From assembly GCA_027492795.1 (NCBI GenBank), contig JAPUEB010000037.1:107311-171310 (forward strand): DNA of 64,000 nt, read 5' to 3'. Source of the DNA: Chryseobacterium sp. (lineage in GTDB: Bacteria; Bacteroidota; Bacteroidia; Flavobacteriales; Weeksellaceae). The translations under genes were made by a program, and so were the position numbers. The notes under the pieces are model-generated. The model saw nothing but the letters and a program-made list of their open reading frames with translations. It had not been told where the DNA came from and did no database searches. Of this stretch, positions 1-8,106 are shown piece after piece; the first letter of the stretch is position 1; the number at the start of each line of letters is the position of its first letter.

Positions 1-117
1 GATTTTCTTCACTTCAGAATCCTCAACAAAAACTTTCTTTTTGCAAGAAAAATTCAGCAAGAAAATAGATAAAATAAATAGAATTTTAACTTTTTTATTG
101 ATGCAATAAAAAAACAT
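1..117 (-). CDS. Partial lipoprotein (N-terminus only)
   Basis: Reading the minus strand from an ATG at 117 gives 39 residues that run off the window edge without a stop. They begin MFFYCINKKVKILFILSIF and continue into LLNFSCKKK, which is a basic start, a hydrophobic core and then a lipobox-like segment with Cys at residue 25. This is a typical flavobacterial lipoprotein signal followed by lysines. The mature part lies outside the window, so no function can be given. The gene diverges from the small protein that starts at 230. Confidence 0.55.
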   Translation of the reverse strand, partial: MFFYCINKKVKILFILSIFLLNFSCKKKVFVEDSEVKKI

Positions 118-229
118 AATGTAAAGGTTATTGTTTTTGTAAAAGTTTTTCTAAAGATATGAATAATTCAAAATAAATTATTAATTTTATTAAAAATTTC
201 TAACCAAGAAACCAATTAAACACAATATT

Positions 230-697
230 ATGAAATCTTCAAATTCATTAGCAACATTAGGTATTGTTGCTGTAAGTCTTGCTCTTGGAGCAACAGGTGG
301 TTATTTATACAGAGATGCCACTTGCAGACCTGCACCACTAGTTCAAAACGATAAAATTCCAAAAGAAGAGGCATTGAAAAATTCAGTAAATTTTGTTACA
401 ACCTCACAACAAAATCAAAATTTTGTGAACGGGTATTTCGACATTACTAAAAACAATCTTGATCAACTCAATTCTGCAATGAACAATTTTGGTAATACAA
501 AAATTCGCGTCTATTATGGGCAGGATTATGTTGATGACAAAAATCCTAAAAAAAACTTTTTGATGGTAAACGGATTTGATACAGGGGGAAATGAACTAAA
601 AAATACCGATTTGCAGCTAATTCTTTCAGATATTGCATTTGAAAGAGATTGTCCGCGATACTGCGATATCAACCAAACTTATTTATATTCAAAATAA
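230..697 (+). CDS. Hypothetical membrane-anchored protein, 155 aa
   Basis: I do not recognise the family. Residues about 7-27 form one hydrophobic segment (LATLGIVAVSLALGATGGYLY) with no lipobox, so it is either an uncleaved anchor or a Sec signal. The rest is a small soluble domain of about 125 residues, rich in Asn and Asp, with two Cys near the C-terminus (CPRYC) that could form a disulfide outside the cytoplasm. A good hairpin terminator follows, so it is probably a single-gene unit. The ATG at 230 is the only sensible start, because it places the hydrophobic stretch at the N-terminus. Confidence 0.7.
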   Translation: MKSSNSLATLGIVAVSLALGATGGYLYRDATCRPAPLVQNDKIPKEEALKNSVNFVTTSQQNQNFVNGYFDITKNNLDQLNSAMNNFGNTKIRVYYGQDYVDDKNPKKNFLMVNGFDTGGNELKNTDLQLILSDIAFERDCPRYCDINQTYLYSK

Positions 698-706
698 AAA
701 CTAACC

Positions 707-736
707 AAGCCTTTCACTTCCGAAAGGCTTTTTTAT
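707..736 (+). terminator. Intrinsic terminator after the 155-aa gene
   Basis: AAGCCTTTC and its complement GAAAGGCTT form a 9-bp stem around a short loop, followed by a run of T. It sits 10 bases after the stop codon at 697. Confidence 0.8.
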
Positions 737-773
737 TTCCAAACGTTTTTTAAAATCCTTACTTTCGCACACT

Positions 774-806
774 CAACCTATACCTAAACCTTTACCTCAA
801 CCTAAA
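774..806. repeat. Imperfect 6-7 base tandem repeat before ABC-F
   Basis: A run of units like CCTAAAC, CCTTTAC, CCTCAA and CCTAAA ends exactly at the ATG of the ABC-F gene. A closely similar run (ACCTCTACCTTTGCCTC) precedes the alpha-amylase gene near 47.25 kb. It leaves no room for a usual ribosome-binding site. Confidence 0.6.
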
Positions 807-2816
807 ATGAACTACGTTTCCGCAGAAAACCTCACGAAATCTTACGGCATCAAAACTTTGTTTGAAAATATTTCCTTCAATGTGAATGAAGGCGATAAAA
901 TTGCAATCGTTGCCAAAAACGGAAGCGGAAAATCGACGCTTTTGAAAATTTTGATGGGAAAAGAAATTGCAGATTCCGGAACGGTTACCATTAACAAAGA
1001 AATTCAGGTGGTTTTATTTGACCAAGAAATTGATTTCGACCCGAATCTTACGATTGAGGAATTTATGATGACTTTGGATTCCAAACCAATTCAGGCGCTG
1101 AAAAAGTATCATCAATCCTTGATTTCTCAAAATCCAACGGAAATGGAAGAAGCCATCTCCGAAATGGAAAACCAAAAAGCGTGGGATTTGGAAAATGAAA
1201 TGAAACAAATTCTTTCCCAACTGAAAATCACCGATTTGGAAGCAAAAATGGGAAAACTTTCAGGTGGAGAAATTAAACGGGTTGCTTTGGCGAAATTACT
1301 AACTGAAACGCGCGCTCAACATACGCACACTTTGTTGATTATGGACGAACCAACCAATCACCTCGATGTAGAAATGGTGGAATGGTTGGAAAATTATCTC
1401 AGTAAAGAAAAAATTACGCTGCTTTTGGTAACGCACGACCGTTATTTTTTGGATTCGGTTTGTGATATTATTTGGGAAATGGAGGATAATAACCTCTACG
1501 TTCACAACGGAAGTTATGCGACTTATCTAGAGAATAAAATGATTCGAGAAGATAATCTAAATTCTACGATTGATAAAGCCAACAACTTGTATCGCAAGGA
1601 ATTGGAATGGATGCGAAGACAGCCAAAAGCGAGAACCACAAAATCAAAATCGAGGATTGATGCGTTTTACGACACCGAAAAAGTTGCCAAAACCAACACC
1701 AAAAAGCAAAATCTGGAACTGGATTTTGAGATGAAGCGCCTCGGAAAGAAAATTTTGGAACTGAAAAATATTGACAAAAGTTTTGGCGAAAAAGTATTGC
1801 TCAAAGATTTTTCTTACCAATTTCAACGTGGTGAGAAAGTAGGAATTGTCGGAAAAAACGGCGCAGGAAAATCGACTTTGCTCAATATTATTCAGGGTTT
1901 AGAAAAATATGATAAAGGCGAAATTGAAACTGGCGAAACCATAAAATTTGGATATTTTTCACAAAAAGGATTGGTTTACAAAGAGGAAGAACGCGTTATT
2001 GATTTCATTAAAGAAATTGGCGAAAATTTTCCTTTAGCCAACGGAAGAACCATTTCTGCATCGCAGTTTTTACGATTATTTTTATTTGATGACCAAACGC
2101 AATATTCTCCTATTTCTAAACTTTCGGGTGGAGAAAAACGTCGTCTGCATTTGATGTACGTTTTGTATCAAAACCCAAATTTTTTGATTTTTGATGAACC
2201 GACCAACGATTTGGATTTGCCGACTTTAACGGTTTTAGAAAACTTTTTATTGAATTTCCAAGGTTGTTTAATCATCGTTTCGCACGACCGATATTTTATG
2301 GACCGAATTGTAGACCACGTTTTGGCGTTTGAAGGCGAGGGAAAAATCAGAGATTTTGTGGGGAATTTTTCGGAATATCGGGAAAGTTTGAAGTCCGAAG
2401 TCCGAAGTCCGAAGAAAGATGCTTCGACTTCGCTCAGCATGACAGTTGAGGAAAAAGAAGAAAGAACTGATAATCAAACAATTTTAAACGATTTCAAACC
2501 AAATCAAACTAAAAAGAAATTAAGTTTCAAAGAACAGCGCGAACTCGAAACCATCGAAAAAGAAATGCCTGAATTGGAAAATCAGCGTACAAAAATTTTG
2601 GAAAACCTCAATAATGAAAGTGATTACGAGAAAATCTCAAAACTTTCAGCAGAATTGGAGGAGGTTTCAGAAAAATTGGAAATGCACGAAATGCGTTGGT
2701 TGGAATTGCAGGAAATCGTTGATAATCAATATCTTACTTCAAAAAAAACACACTTTTGTCATTCCGTAGGAATGAATACTGAGAAGAATCACAATGTTGA
2801 GATTCCTACGGAATGA
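807..2816 (+). CDS. ABC-F family ATP-binding protein (Uup/EttA-like)
   Basis: Soluble protein with two ABC ATPase domains and no membrane segments, 669 aa. Domain 1 has Walker A (KNGSGKST, about residues 38-45), signature LSGGE and Walker B LLIMDEPTNHLD. A linker with basic and aromatic residues (about 245-300) follows. Domain 2 has GKNGAGKST, LSGGEKRR and FLIFDEPTNDLD. A charged coiled coil (about 580-650) ends it. Family members act on ribosomes (translation factor, rescue or antibiotic protection); Uup-type proteins carry such a C-terminal coiled coil. Two foreign-looking repeats lie in the gene: one in the linker between domain 2 and the coiled coil (2391-2445), and one that provides the last residues and the stop codon (2750-2825). 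The native protein probably ended near the WLELQEIVDNQ segment. Confidence 0.9.
   Translation: MNYVSAENLTKSYGIKTLFENISFNVNEGDKIAIVAKNGSGKSTLLKILMGKEIADSGTVTINKEIQVVLFDQEIDFDPNLTIEEFMMTLDSKPIQALKKYHQSLISQNPTEMEEAISEMENQKAWDLENEMKQILSQLKITDLEAKMGKLSGGEIKRVALAKLLTETRAQHTHTLLIMDEPTNHLDVEMVEWLENYLSKEKITLLLVTHDRYFLDSVCDIIWEMEDNNLYVHNGSYATYLENKMIREDNLNSTIDKANNLYRKELEWMRRQPKARTTKSKSRIDAFYDTEKVAKTNTKKQNLELDFEMKRLGKKILELKNIDKSFGEKVLLKDFSYQFQRGEKVGIVGKNGAGKSTLLNIIQGLEKYDKGEIETGETIKFGYFSQKGLVYKEEERVIDFIKEIGENFPLANGRTISASQFLRLFLFDDQTQYSPISKLSGGEKRRLHLMYVLYQNPNFLIFDEPTNDLDLPTLTVLENFLLNFQGCLIIVSHDRYFMDRIVDHVLAFEGEGKIRDFVGNFSEYRESLKSEVRSPKKDASTSLSMTVEEKEERTDNQTILNDFKPNQTKKKLSFKEQRELETIEKEMPELENQRTKILENLNNESDYEKISKLSAELEEVSEKLEMHEMRWLELQEIVDNQYLTSKKTHFCHSVGMNTEKNHNVEIPTE
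2391..2445 (+). repeat. In-frame repeat insertion in ABC-F linker
   Basis: Three copies of a heptamer (AAGTCCG) lead into the element GATGCTTCGACTTCGCTCAG followed by CATGACAG. It is translated as KSEVRSPKKDASTSLSMT, between ATPase domain 2 and the C-terminal coiled coil. The second half shares sequence with the insertion in the WYL regulator (43985-44036) and is read there in the same frame. Confidence 0.75.
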
Positions 2817-2825
2817 CAAAAGTGT
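2750..2825. repeat. 24-bp perfect inverted repeat over the ABC-F stop codon
   Basis: The arm at 2750-2773 is the exact reverse complement of 2802-2825, with a 28-base loop. The ABC-F frame runs through the left arm and loop and stops at TGA inside the right arm (2814-2816). It could also work as a transcription terminator. Confidence 0.85.
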
Positions 2826-2854
2826 AGATAATTAAGAACCTGTTTAAGATTTTA

Positions 2855-2943
2855 AAAATGAACCATAATTTGTTTACCCCAACCCTAAAAGGAGCAAATT
2901 AAGGTTCATTTTGAAGGAAATTTTCCACCCTTTAGGATTGGGG
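2855..2943. repeat. Interleaved inverted repeats (pseudoknot layout)
   Basis: AAAATGAACC (2855-2864) pairs perfectly with GGTTCATTTT (2903-2912). CCCCAACCCTAAAAGG (2877-2892) pairs with 2928-2943 at 14 of 16 positions. The pairs interleave rather than nest. The element occupies the spacer between ABC-F and the TonB receptor, which otherwise shows only the receptor promoter. Confidence 0.6.
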
Positions 2944-3094
2944 AAAAGAAAATTTCCGATACTGTATTTTATAAATAAAAAATTTAAACATTCTCTAAAT
3001 CTAAAAACTGATAAATATCAGTTTTCCATATTTATTGATTCTCAATTAATTAAATAAAAATCATTTTCGCTATTTAGAATTATTCAAAATTAAT

Positions 3095-3125
3095 TTTGCG
3101 GAGTTGAAGTCAATCTCTACATTTG
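3095..3125 (+). promoter_or_regulatory. Bacteroidetes-type promoter of the TonB receptor gene
   Basis: TTTG (3095-3098), 19 bases, then TACATTTG (3118-3125) match the Bacteroidetes primary sigma consensus TTTG-N19-TAnnTTTG. The predicted transcript start near 3131 leaves a leader of about 30 bases before ATG 3160. I cannot identify a Fur box with confidence. Confidence 0.7.
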
Positions 3126-3159
3126 CATCGTTATTTTAATTCATTCTAAATAAAAGCAA

Positions 3160-5370
3160 ATGAAAAGAGAGATTTTCGCCCTCGGATTTTTAGCAGTTTC
3201 ATTCAGTTTCCACGCTCAGAAAGGCCCAAATCATTTGGAAATGGACACTCTAAAGGTTCTGGAAATTGAGGACATTCAACTTCACAAAACCGGAAATCCA
3301 AACAAGGGAAAATCCTTCACCACAAAAGCGAATATTGCTCTGATTGAAAATCCACAACCGATTCAAATGGTAACTCACGAAATCATCGAGCAGCAACAGG
3401 CAAAACAGTTGAGCGATATCATCAAAAATGTGAACGGCGTTTATCTTACGTCTTCCAGAGGCGGTTCTCAGGACAGTTTTGGCGGTCGTGGTTTTACTTT
3501 TGGGAATGAAAATATGTTTAAAAACGGTGCGAAAGTGAACAGCGGAATTTTTCCGGAAGTGACTTCATTGGAGCGTGTGGAAGTTTTGAAAGGTGCGAAT
3601 GCGATGCTTTACGGAAACGTTGGACCCGGCGGAATTGTGAATATGGTAACCAAAAAACCGCGATTTTTCTTTGGTGGAACTTTGGGAATGAATGTTGGAA
3701 GTTGGAACAATTATAAACCAACCGTAGATATTTTCGGACCGCTTTCAAAAACCGTGGCTTTCAGAATGAATGGAACTTACGAATATGCGGACAGTTTTCG
3801 TGATGTCGTAAATTCTCAAAAACAATATTTCAATCCGTCTTTTGCCTTCAATATCGGTGAAAACACGCAGATTATTGTGGAAGGCGATTATTTGAAACAT
3901 CATTTCACGCCCGATTTTGGTATCGGAACTTTGATGGACAGCAAAACCGGAATTTCCTCATTGAATACAGGTTTAGACAAAACTAAATTTTTCGGTGAAG
4001 ACTGGAATTACCAAACTAATCAAATGGCGACATCGAATATCACTTTAAATCATCAATTTAATGATAAATGGTATTTGAATTCCGTTGCGTCTTACCAAAA
4101 TTATACGAAAGACTATTTTTCTGTGGAAAGAATTCAATGGATGTACGACGGAACCAATTCAAACTCGCTTCCGACTTGGAAAAGGGTTTTAAATAAAACA
4201 TATAACGAACAGAATTTTGCATCGTTACAATTCAATATAAATGGTGAATTCAATACCGGAAAATTAGTTCACAAAATATTAATTGGAGCCGATGGAGATT
4301 ACGGAATTGCCGATGCTTACACGTTTTTTAATCCAACAAACGGAAAAAATTTTGGTACATCTTACACCGTTGGAAACTGGGTTTTGAGCAATCCAGACAC
4401 TTGGAATTCTATTTCAATGCCACTTTCAGAACGGGAAAAATTAACCCAAATTAAAACCTCGCGTTACGGAATTTATGCGCAGAATTTTTTAGAGATTTCA
4501 AAATATTTTAAAGTTTTGGCGGGAATTCGTTTTTCCAATATCAAGAATGACGACACGTTTGAAAAAAATTATAAAACTTCAAAAGACGAAACTAAAGCCA
4601 ATACCGGAAACCAGGAACACGCATTTTCTCCTAAATTTGGGGTGATTTTCACACCGACTGAACATTTCACGATTTACGGAACCTACGCCAATTCTTTCTC
4701 GCCAAATGCCGGTTTTGACATCAATAATTCTGCATTAAAAGCCTCAAGAGTTGACCAATACGAAGTTGGTTTGAAGAAAAATATTTTAAAAAATACGGTT
4801 GCCTTTAATTTAAGCGCCTATCAAATCAATAATCACGACACTTACACTTCGCCATATTTACCTTCGGGAGCGACCGCCGTTTATAAAGTCTATGCAGGAA
4901 ATATTTTGAGTCGTGGAATTGAATTAGATATTACCGGAAATCCAACACCTCAACTTTCCTTAATTGGGGGTGTTTCTTACAATCATACCGTTTACACGAA
5001 AACGCCGGAAAATGGTTTTGTTGAAAATCAAAAATTGGCGAGAACACCAGCAATGACGGCGAATGCATCGGCTTTCTACAAATTTGATAAAACGTTAAAA
5101 GGTTTCATCATTGGCGCAACTGCATTTTACACCGGCGACCGAAAAGCAGGTTGGAACGACGTAAAAGGACAGCCGCAAACCACAAGAATGATGGATTTAA
5201 AAGGTTTTGCAACCGTAGATTTATCATTGGGCTACGAACATAAAAAGTTTTTAATTCAAGGAAAATTGGGAAATATTTTCAATGTTGAAAACTATAATGT
5301 TCACGAAAATTACTCTGTAAATCCGATTACGCCGATGAATTTTTATTTTACTTTGACTTACAAACTGTAA
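3160..5370 (+). CDS. TonB-dependent siderophore receptor
   Basis: Outer-membrane receptor for ferric siderophores, 736 aa, the usual length for the FhuE/FpvA group. A Sec signal (residues 1-19, ending FHAQ) is followed by an N-terminal stretch with a TonB-box-like segment. The plug domain (about 55-170) has ANPQPI-like and GRGF motifs and ends VGPGGIVNMVTKKP. A 22-strand barrel fills the rest, with the SFSPN segment and a C-terminus ending in an aromatic strand (FYFTLTYKL). The downstream PepSY-type membrane gene is a frequent partner of siderophore receptors and may help with reductive iron release (inference). The substrate cannot be read from the sequence. Iron control is likely but not proven here. 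Confidence 0.92.
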   Translation: MKREIFALGFLAVSFSFHAQKGPNHLEMDTLKVLEIEDIQLHKTGNPNKGKSFTTKANIALIENPQPIQMVTHEIIEQQQAKQLSDIIKNVNGVYLTSSRGGSQDSFGGRGFTFGNENMFKNGAKVNSGIFPEVTSLERVEVLKGANAMLYGNVGPGGIVNMVTKKPRFFFGGTLGMNVGSWNNYKPTVDIFGPLSKTVAFRMNGTYEYADSFRDVVNSQKQYFNPSFAFNIGENTQIIVEGDYLKHHFTPDFGIGTLMDSKTGISSLNTGLDKTKFFGEDWNYQTNQMATSNITLNHQFNDKWYLNSVASYQNYTKDYFSVERIQWMYDGTNSNSLPTWKRVLNKTYNEQNFASLQFNINGEFNTGKLVHKILIGADGDYGIADAYTFFNPTNGKNFGTSYTVGNWVLSNPDTWNSISMPLSEREKLTQIKTSRYGIYAQNFLEISKYFKVLAGIRFSNIKNDDTFEKNYKTSKDETKANTGNQEHAFSPKFGVIFTPTEHFTIYGTYANSFSPNAGFDINNSALKASRVDQYEVGLKKNILKNTVAFNLSAYQINNHDTYTSPYLPSGATAVYKVYAGNILSRGIELDITGNPTPQLSLIGGVSYNHTVYTKTPENGFVENQKLARTPAMTANASAFYKFDKTLKGFIIGATAFYTGDRKAGWNDVKGQPQTTRMMDLKGFATVDLSLGYEHKKFLIQGKLGNIFNVENYNVHENYSVNPITPMNFYFTLTYKL

Positions 5371-5371
5371 T

Positions 5372-5499
5372 CCCCCTTTCCCCCAATGGGGAGAACCGTG
5401 TCTATTATTGCTTCAAATATTTAAAAAAAAATCTGCAAATGAATGGTAAGAATAAAACAGATAGTATTAGAGATTTTCTCCCCTTTGGGGGAAAGGGGG
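5372..5499. repeat. 24-bp inverted repeat spanning the start of the PepSY gene
   Basis: The arms at 5372-5395 and 5476-5499 are complementary at 23 of 24 positions and are made of C-runs and G-runs. The receptor stop codon lies just outside the left arm, and the annotated start of the next gene (5439) lies in the loop. The right arm is translated as FLPFGGKG. Confidence 0.8.
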
Positions 5500-5993
5500 C
5501 TAAATTTATGCGTGTAACGCACCGTTATCTCGGTTATTTTATGGCGGGAATTATGACGGTTTATGCAATTTCGGGGGTGCTTTTGGTGTATCGCGATACC
5601 GATTTATTGAAAAAAGATAAATTTCACGATAAAGTGATTGCCAAAAATCTGAACGAAAAAGATTTAGGTAAAGAACTGAAAATCAAAAATTTTGAAGTTA
5701 CAAAAACGGAAAATGACATTCTTCATTTCAAAGGTGGAACTTATAATTCTATCACCGGACAAGCAAAATATTCTAAAAAAGAATTGCCTTTTGTTTTGGA
5801 TAAAATGACGAAACTCCACAAATCTGCCTCAAAAGACAAACTTGGTGGACTGAATATTTTGTTTGGAGTTTCCCTATTTTTCTTCGTCGTTTCCAGTTTT
5901 TGGATGTTCAACCCGAAATCCAAAGCATTTAGAAGAGGGATGATTTTTGCGGTTGTTGGATTTTTGGTTTCTATAATTTTGCTAATTATATAA
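5439..5993 (+). CDS. PepSY-associated transmembrane protein
   Basis: Small membrane protein of 184 aa. A first membrane segment (about residues 29-50, RYLGYFMAGIMTVYAISGVLL) precedes a periplasmic domain of about 85 residues. Two further membrane segments follow (about 137-155 and 165-184). The layout and the HRYLGYF...SGVLLVYRD opening match short PepSY-TM proteins found beside TonB siderophore receptors. Residues 1-23 (including FLPFGGKG) come from a palindromic element. A second ATG at 5508 (MRVTHRYLGYF) just after the element gives a more natural N-terminus, so the start is uncertain. It is likely co-transcribed with the receptor. Confidence 0.8.
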   Translation: MNGKNKTDSIRDFLPFGGKGAKFMRVTHRYLGYFMAGIMTVYAISGVLLVYRDTDLLKKDKFHDKVIAKNLNEKDLGKELKIKNFEVTKTENDILHFKGGTYNSITGQAKYSKKELPFVLDKMTKLHKSASKDKLGGLNILFGVSLFFFVVSSFWMFNPKSKAFRRGMIFAVVGFLVSIILLII

Positions 5994-6051
5994 TCCAAAA
6001 ACATCAAAACACGGAAGTCTGTCTTATAAAGGCAGATTTTTTGCTGGTAAA

Positions 6052-6930
6052 ATGTTTAAATTTGAAAAAAATACTATGGAAATCGAAGATGTGAAAGATT
6101 TGAAATATATAGATGTTGTTTACAAAGTTTTGCAGGAATGGTGGTTGAAATTTGCGGAATTCACGCCGAATTTAATCATCGGATTGTTGGTATTTTTCTT
6201 TGCTTTGTTTGCAAGTCGATATTTAAGTAAAGTTACGGTAAGAGTTTTTCAAAAATTATTTCCAAAAAGCAGAAATCAAGATACTATTTTAACACTGGTA
6301 AGTGTTTTTAGGTTTTTCATCATACTTCTCGGCACTTTCATTGCGCTTGAAATAATGGGCTTAAACAGCGTGTTTATGAAACTTCTCGGAAGTTTGGGTG
6401 TTGCCGGTATTATTGCGGGTGTTGCTTTGAAGGATTTGGTTTCTTCTGTATTTTCGGGAATGTTGGTTGGTGTTGATAAGTCTTTCAAAGTCGGTGATAA
6501 TGTGACGATTAACAACGTAACGGGAACCGTAGAAGAAATCGGACTTTTGACCACGAAAGTGATTAATGATGAAGGTAAAAAAGTGTATATTCCCAATCAA
6601 TTGATTTTCAATTCACCGTTTATCAATACCACTGCTTCTCAACATCGAAAAATCATTATAGAACTTGAAATTCCAAACACCGAAGATTTGGAAAAAGCGA
6701 AAAAAGTGCTTTTAGATGCCATAAAAACCTTTGAATTTGTGCAAGATTCCAATACTTCCGAAGTGATTTACATTCGTCAAAAATTAGGCATTTACAGTAT
6801 GCAGGTAAAATTTTGGATGAAACAGGGCGAAAATTTCCCAACCGTGCGAAGCGAAGCGATTTTAAAACTTAAAAATTGTTTAGATTCTGCGGGAATTGCA
6901 ACGGCGACACCAACAAATTCAGGTTCATAG
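6052..6930 (+). CDS. Small-conductance mechanosensitive channel (MscS family)
   Basis: Inner-membrane channel that relieves osmotic downshock by opening under membrane tension. The 292 aa include three membrane segments (about residues 40-60, 83-105 and 110-132). The pore helix has the Gly/Ala-rich pattern LLGSLGVAGIIAGVALKDLVSSVFSGM. The beta domain follows (VGDNVTINNVTGTVEEIGLLTT...YIPNQ), then the C-terminal alpha/beta domain. Length is right for the basic MscS type. ATG at 6076 (MEIEDVKDL) is an alternative start. The Crp-like gene begins 5 bases after its stop, so the two are probably co-transcribed. Confidence 0.92.
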   Translation: MFKFEKNTMEIEDVKDLKYIDVVYKVLQEWWLKFAEFTPNLIIGLLVFFFALFASRYLSKVTVRVFQKLFPKSRNQDTILTLVSVFRFFIILLGTFIALEIMGLNSVFMKLLGSLGVAGIIAGVALKDLVSSVFSGMLVGVDKSFKVGDNVTINNVTGTVEEIGLLTTKVINDEGKKVYIPNQLIFNSPFINTTASQHRKIIIELEIPNTEDLEKAKKVLLDAIKTFEFVQDSNTSEVIYIRQKLGIYSMQVKFWMKQGENFPTVRSEAILKLKNCLDSAGIATATPTNSGS

Positions 6931-6934
6931 TGTG

Positions 6935-7462
6935 ATGTCCGTTATTGAAAATTTCATTCAACTCATTACTGAAAAAAATCTTTGGGAAAAGCCTTTATTG
7001 CTGAAGAAAAATGAATTTTTAGTCAATGAGGGAGATATTTCAGAAGATTTATTTTTTGTGAAATTGGGTGCATTGATTGTTGGTGTTGAAATTGAAGAAA
7101 AGCAACAGATTATCCGCTTGTGTTATAAAAATTCTCTTTTCAGCAGCATCGACAGTTTTTTAACGAAAGAACCTACGATTTACAGCATTAAAGCCATCAA
7201 AGAATCCGAAGTTTTAAAGGTTAATAGAAATAAAATTCAACTAATTTTTGACGAATATCCGGAAATTTTTCAAGAATTACTAGTGGAACTCATTCGTCAA
7301 CAAAGCGATAGAGAGTTGGATTTGCTTCACTCTTCCGCAGCAGCAAGATTTGACAGGCTTTTGAAACGCAGTCCGCAAGTTTTTCAGGAAATTCCGCACA
7401 AATACATTGCTTCTTATCTGCGAATTTCAGCCGAAACACTATCACGTTTATTAAAATCTTGA
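6935..7462 (+). CDS. Crp/Fnr-family transcriptional regulator
   Basis: A cyclic-nucleotide-binding-like beta-roll (about residues 20-120: LLLKKNEFLVNEGDISEDLFFVKLGALIVG) is followed by a dimer helix and a short helix-turn-helix (YIASYLRISAETLSRLLKS) at the very C-terminus. At 175 aa it is a compact member of the type common in Bacteroidetes, often without evidence of ligand binding. I choose ATG 6935 (MSVIENFIQ), because an upstream in-frame ATG at 6896 would overlap mscS and adds an unlikely basic tail. The DinB-fold gene follows after 55 bases. Confidence 0.85.
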   Translation: MSVIENFIQLITEKNLWEKPLLLKKNEFLVNEGDISEDLFFVKLGALIVGVEIEEKQQIIRLCYKNSLFSSIDSFLTKEPTIYSIKAIKESEVLKVNRNKIQLIFDEYPEIFQELLVELIRQQSDRELDLLHSSAAARFDRLLKRSPQVFQEIPHKYIASYLRISAETLSRLLKS

Positions 7463-7517
7463 CATTCATCAAGTCCATTATCAAAAATCAATTCCGAATT
7501 TTGAAGAAATTTTCAAA

Positions 7518-8063
7518 ATGAATAGCCTAGAATTGCTACAGGAATTAATTTCAAATACGAAAAACCATATTTTCAGAGCCGGAAAATTTCTTGACTTTGA
7601 TGAAGAAGAACTCAATAAAAGGTTTGAAAGTGAATGGACAATTTTGGAATGTTGCGAGCATTTGAATCAATATTTCGATTATTATCTTCCTGAAGTTTCA
7701 GATCAAATTTCAAAATCTAAATCAACTTCAAAAGAAAATTTTCGTTCGGGAATTTTGGGGAATTACTTTGCACAATCAATGCTTCCAAAGGAAAATATGA
7801 AGAAAATGAAATCGCCAAAAGATAAAAATCCTGTTGGAAAAACATTGGATAAATCCGTGATTAAAAATTTAATCAAAAACTTGGAAACGCTTTCGAGTTT
7901 ATTGGAACAATCAAAATCCGTCAATCTCGAAAAAGTAAAAATTAAGATTTCTATTTCAAAATTGATTCAACTAAAATTAGGCGATACTTTTAGATTTATT
8001 GTAAATCATAATGAGCGGCATTTGGCGCAGGCGGAAAGGTTAATGAATAAAAAAATCCTTTAA
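7518..8063 (+). CDS. DinB-family (DinB_2-like) putative metal-binding protein
   Basis: A helical protein of 181 aa that fits the DinB/YfiT four-helix fold. The first helix is followed by WTILECCEHLNQYFDYYL, with a family-typical His. The C-terminal helix NHNERHLAQAERL carries the HxxxH pair that completes a three-His metal site in this superfamily. Members are thiol-dependent transferases or have unknown function; none can be assigned here. It lies directly after the Crp-like regulator in the same direction, suggesting a small operon. It is unrelated to DNA polymerase IV (also called dinB), found at 42.4 kb. Confidence 0.72.
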   Translation: MNSLELLQELISNTKNHIFRAGKFLDFDEEELNKRFESEWTILECCEHLNQYFDYYLPEVSDQISKSKSTSKENFRSGILGNYFAQSMLPKENMKKMKSPKDKNPVGKTLDKSVIKNLIKNLETLSSLLEQSKSVNLEKVKIKISISKLIQLKLGDTFRFIVNHNERHLAQAERLMNKKIL

Positions 8064-8085
8064 GATTTAGACCCTTAAAGGATTT
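8053..8085. terminator. Terminator between convergent genes
   Basis: AAATCCTTTAA (8053-8063, overlapping the stop codon) pairs with TTAAAGGATTT (8075-8085). It lies between the DinB-family gene and the oppositely oriented metalloprotease gene and could serve both. Confidence 0.6.
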
Positions 8086-8106
8086 GAATAATTTATAAAT
8101 TAATTT

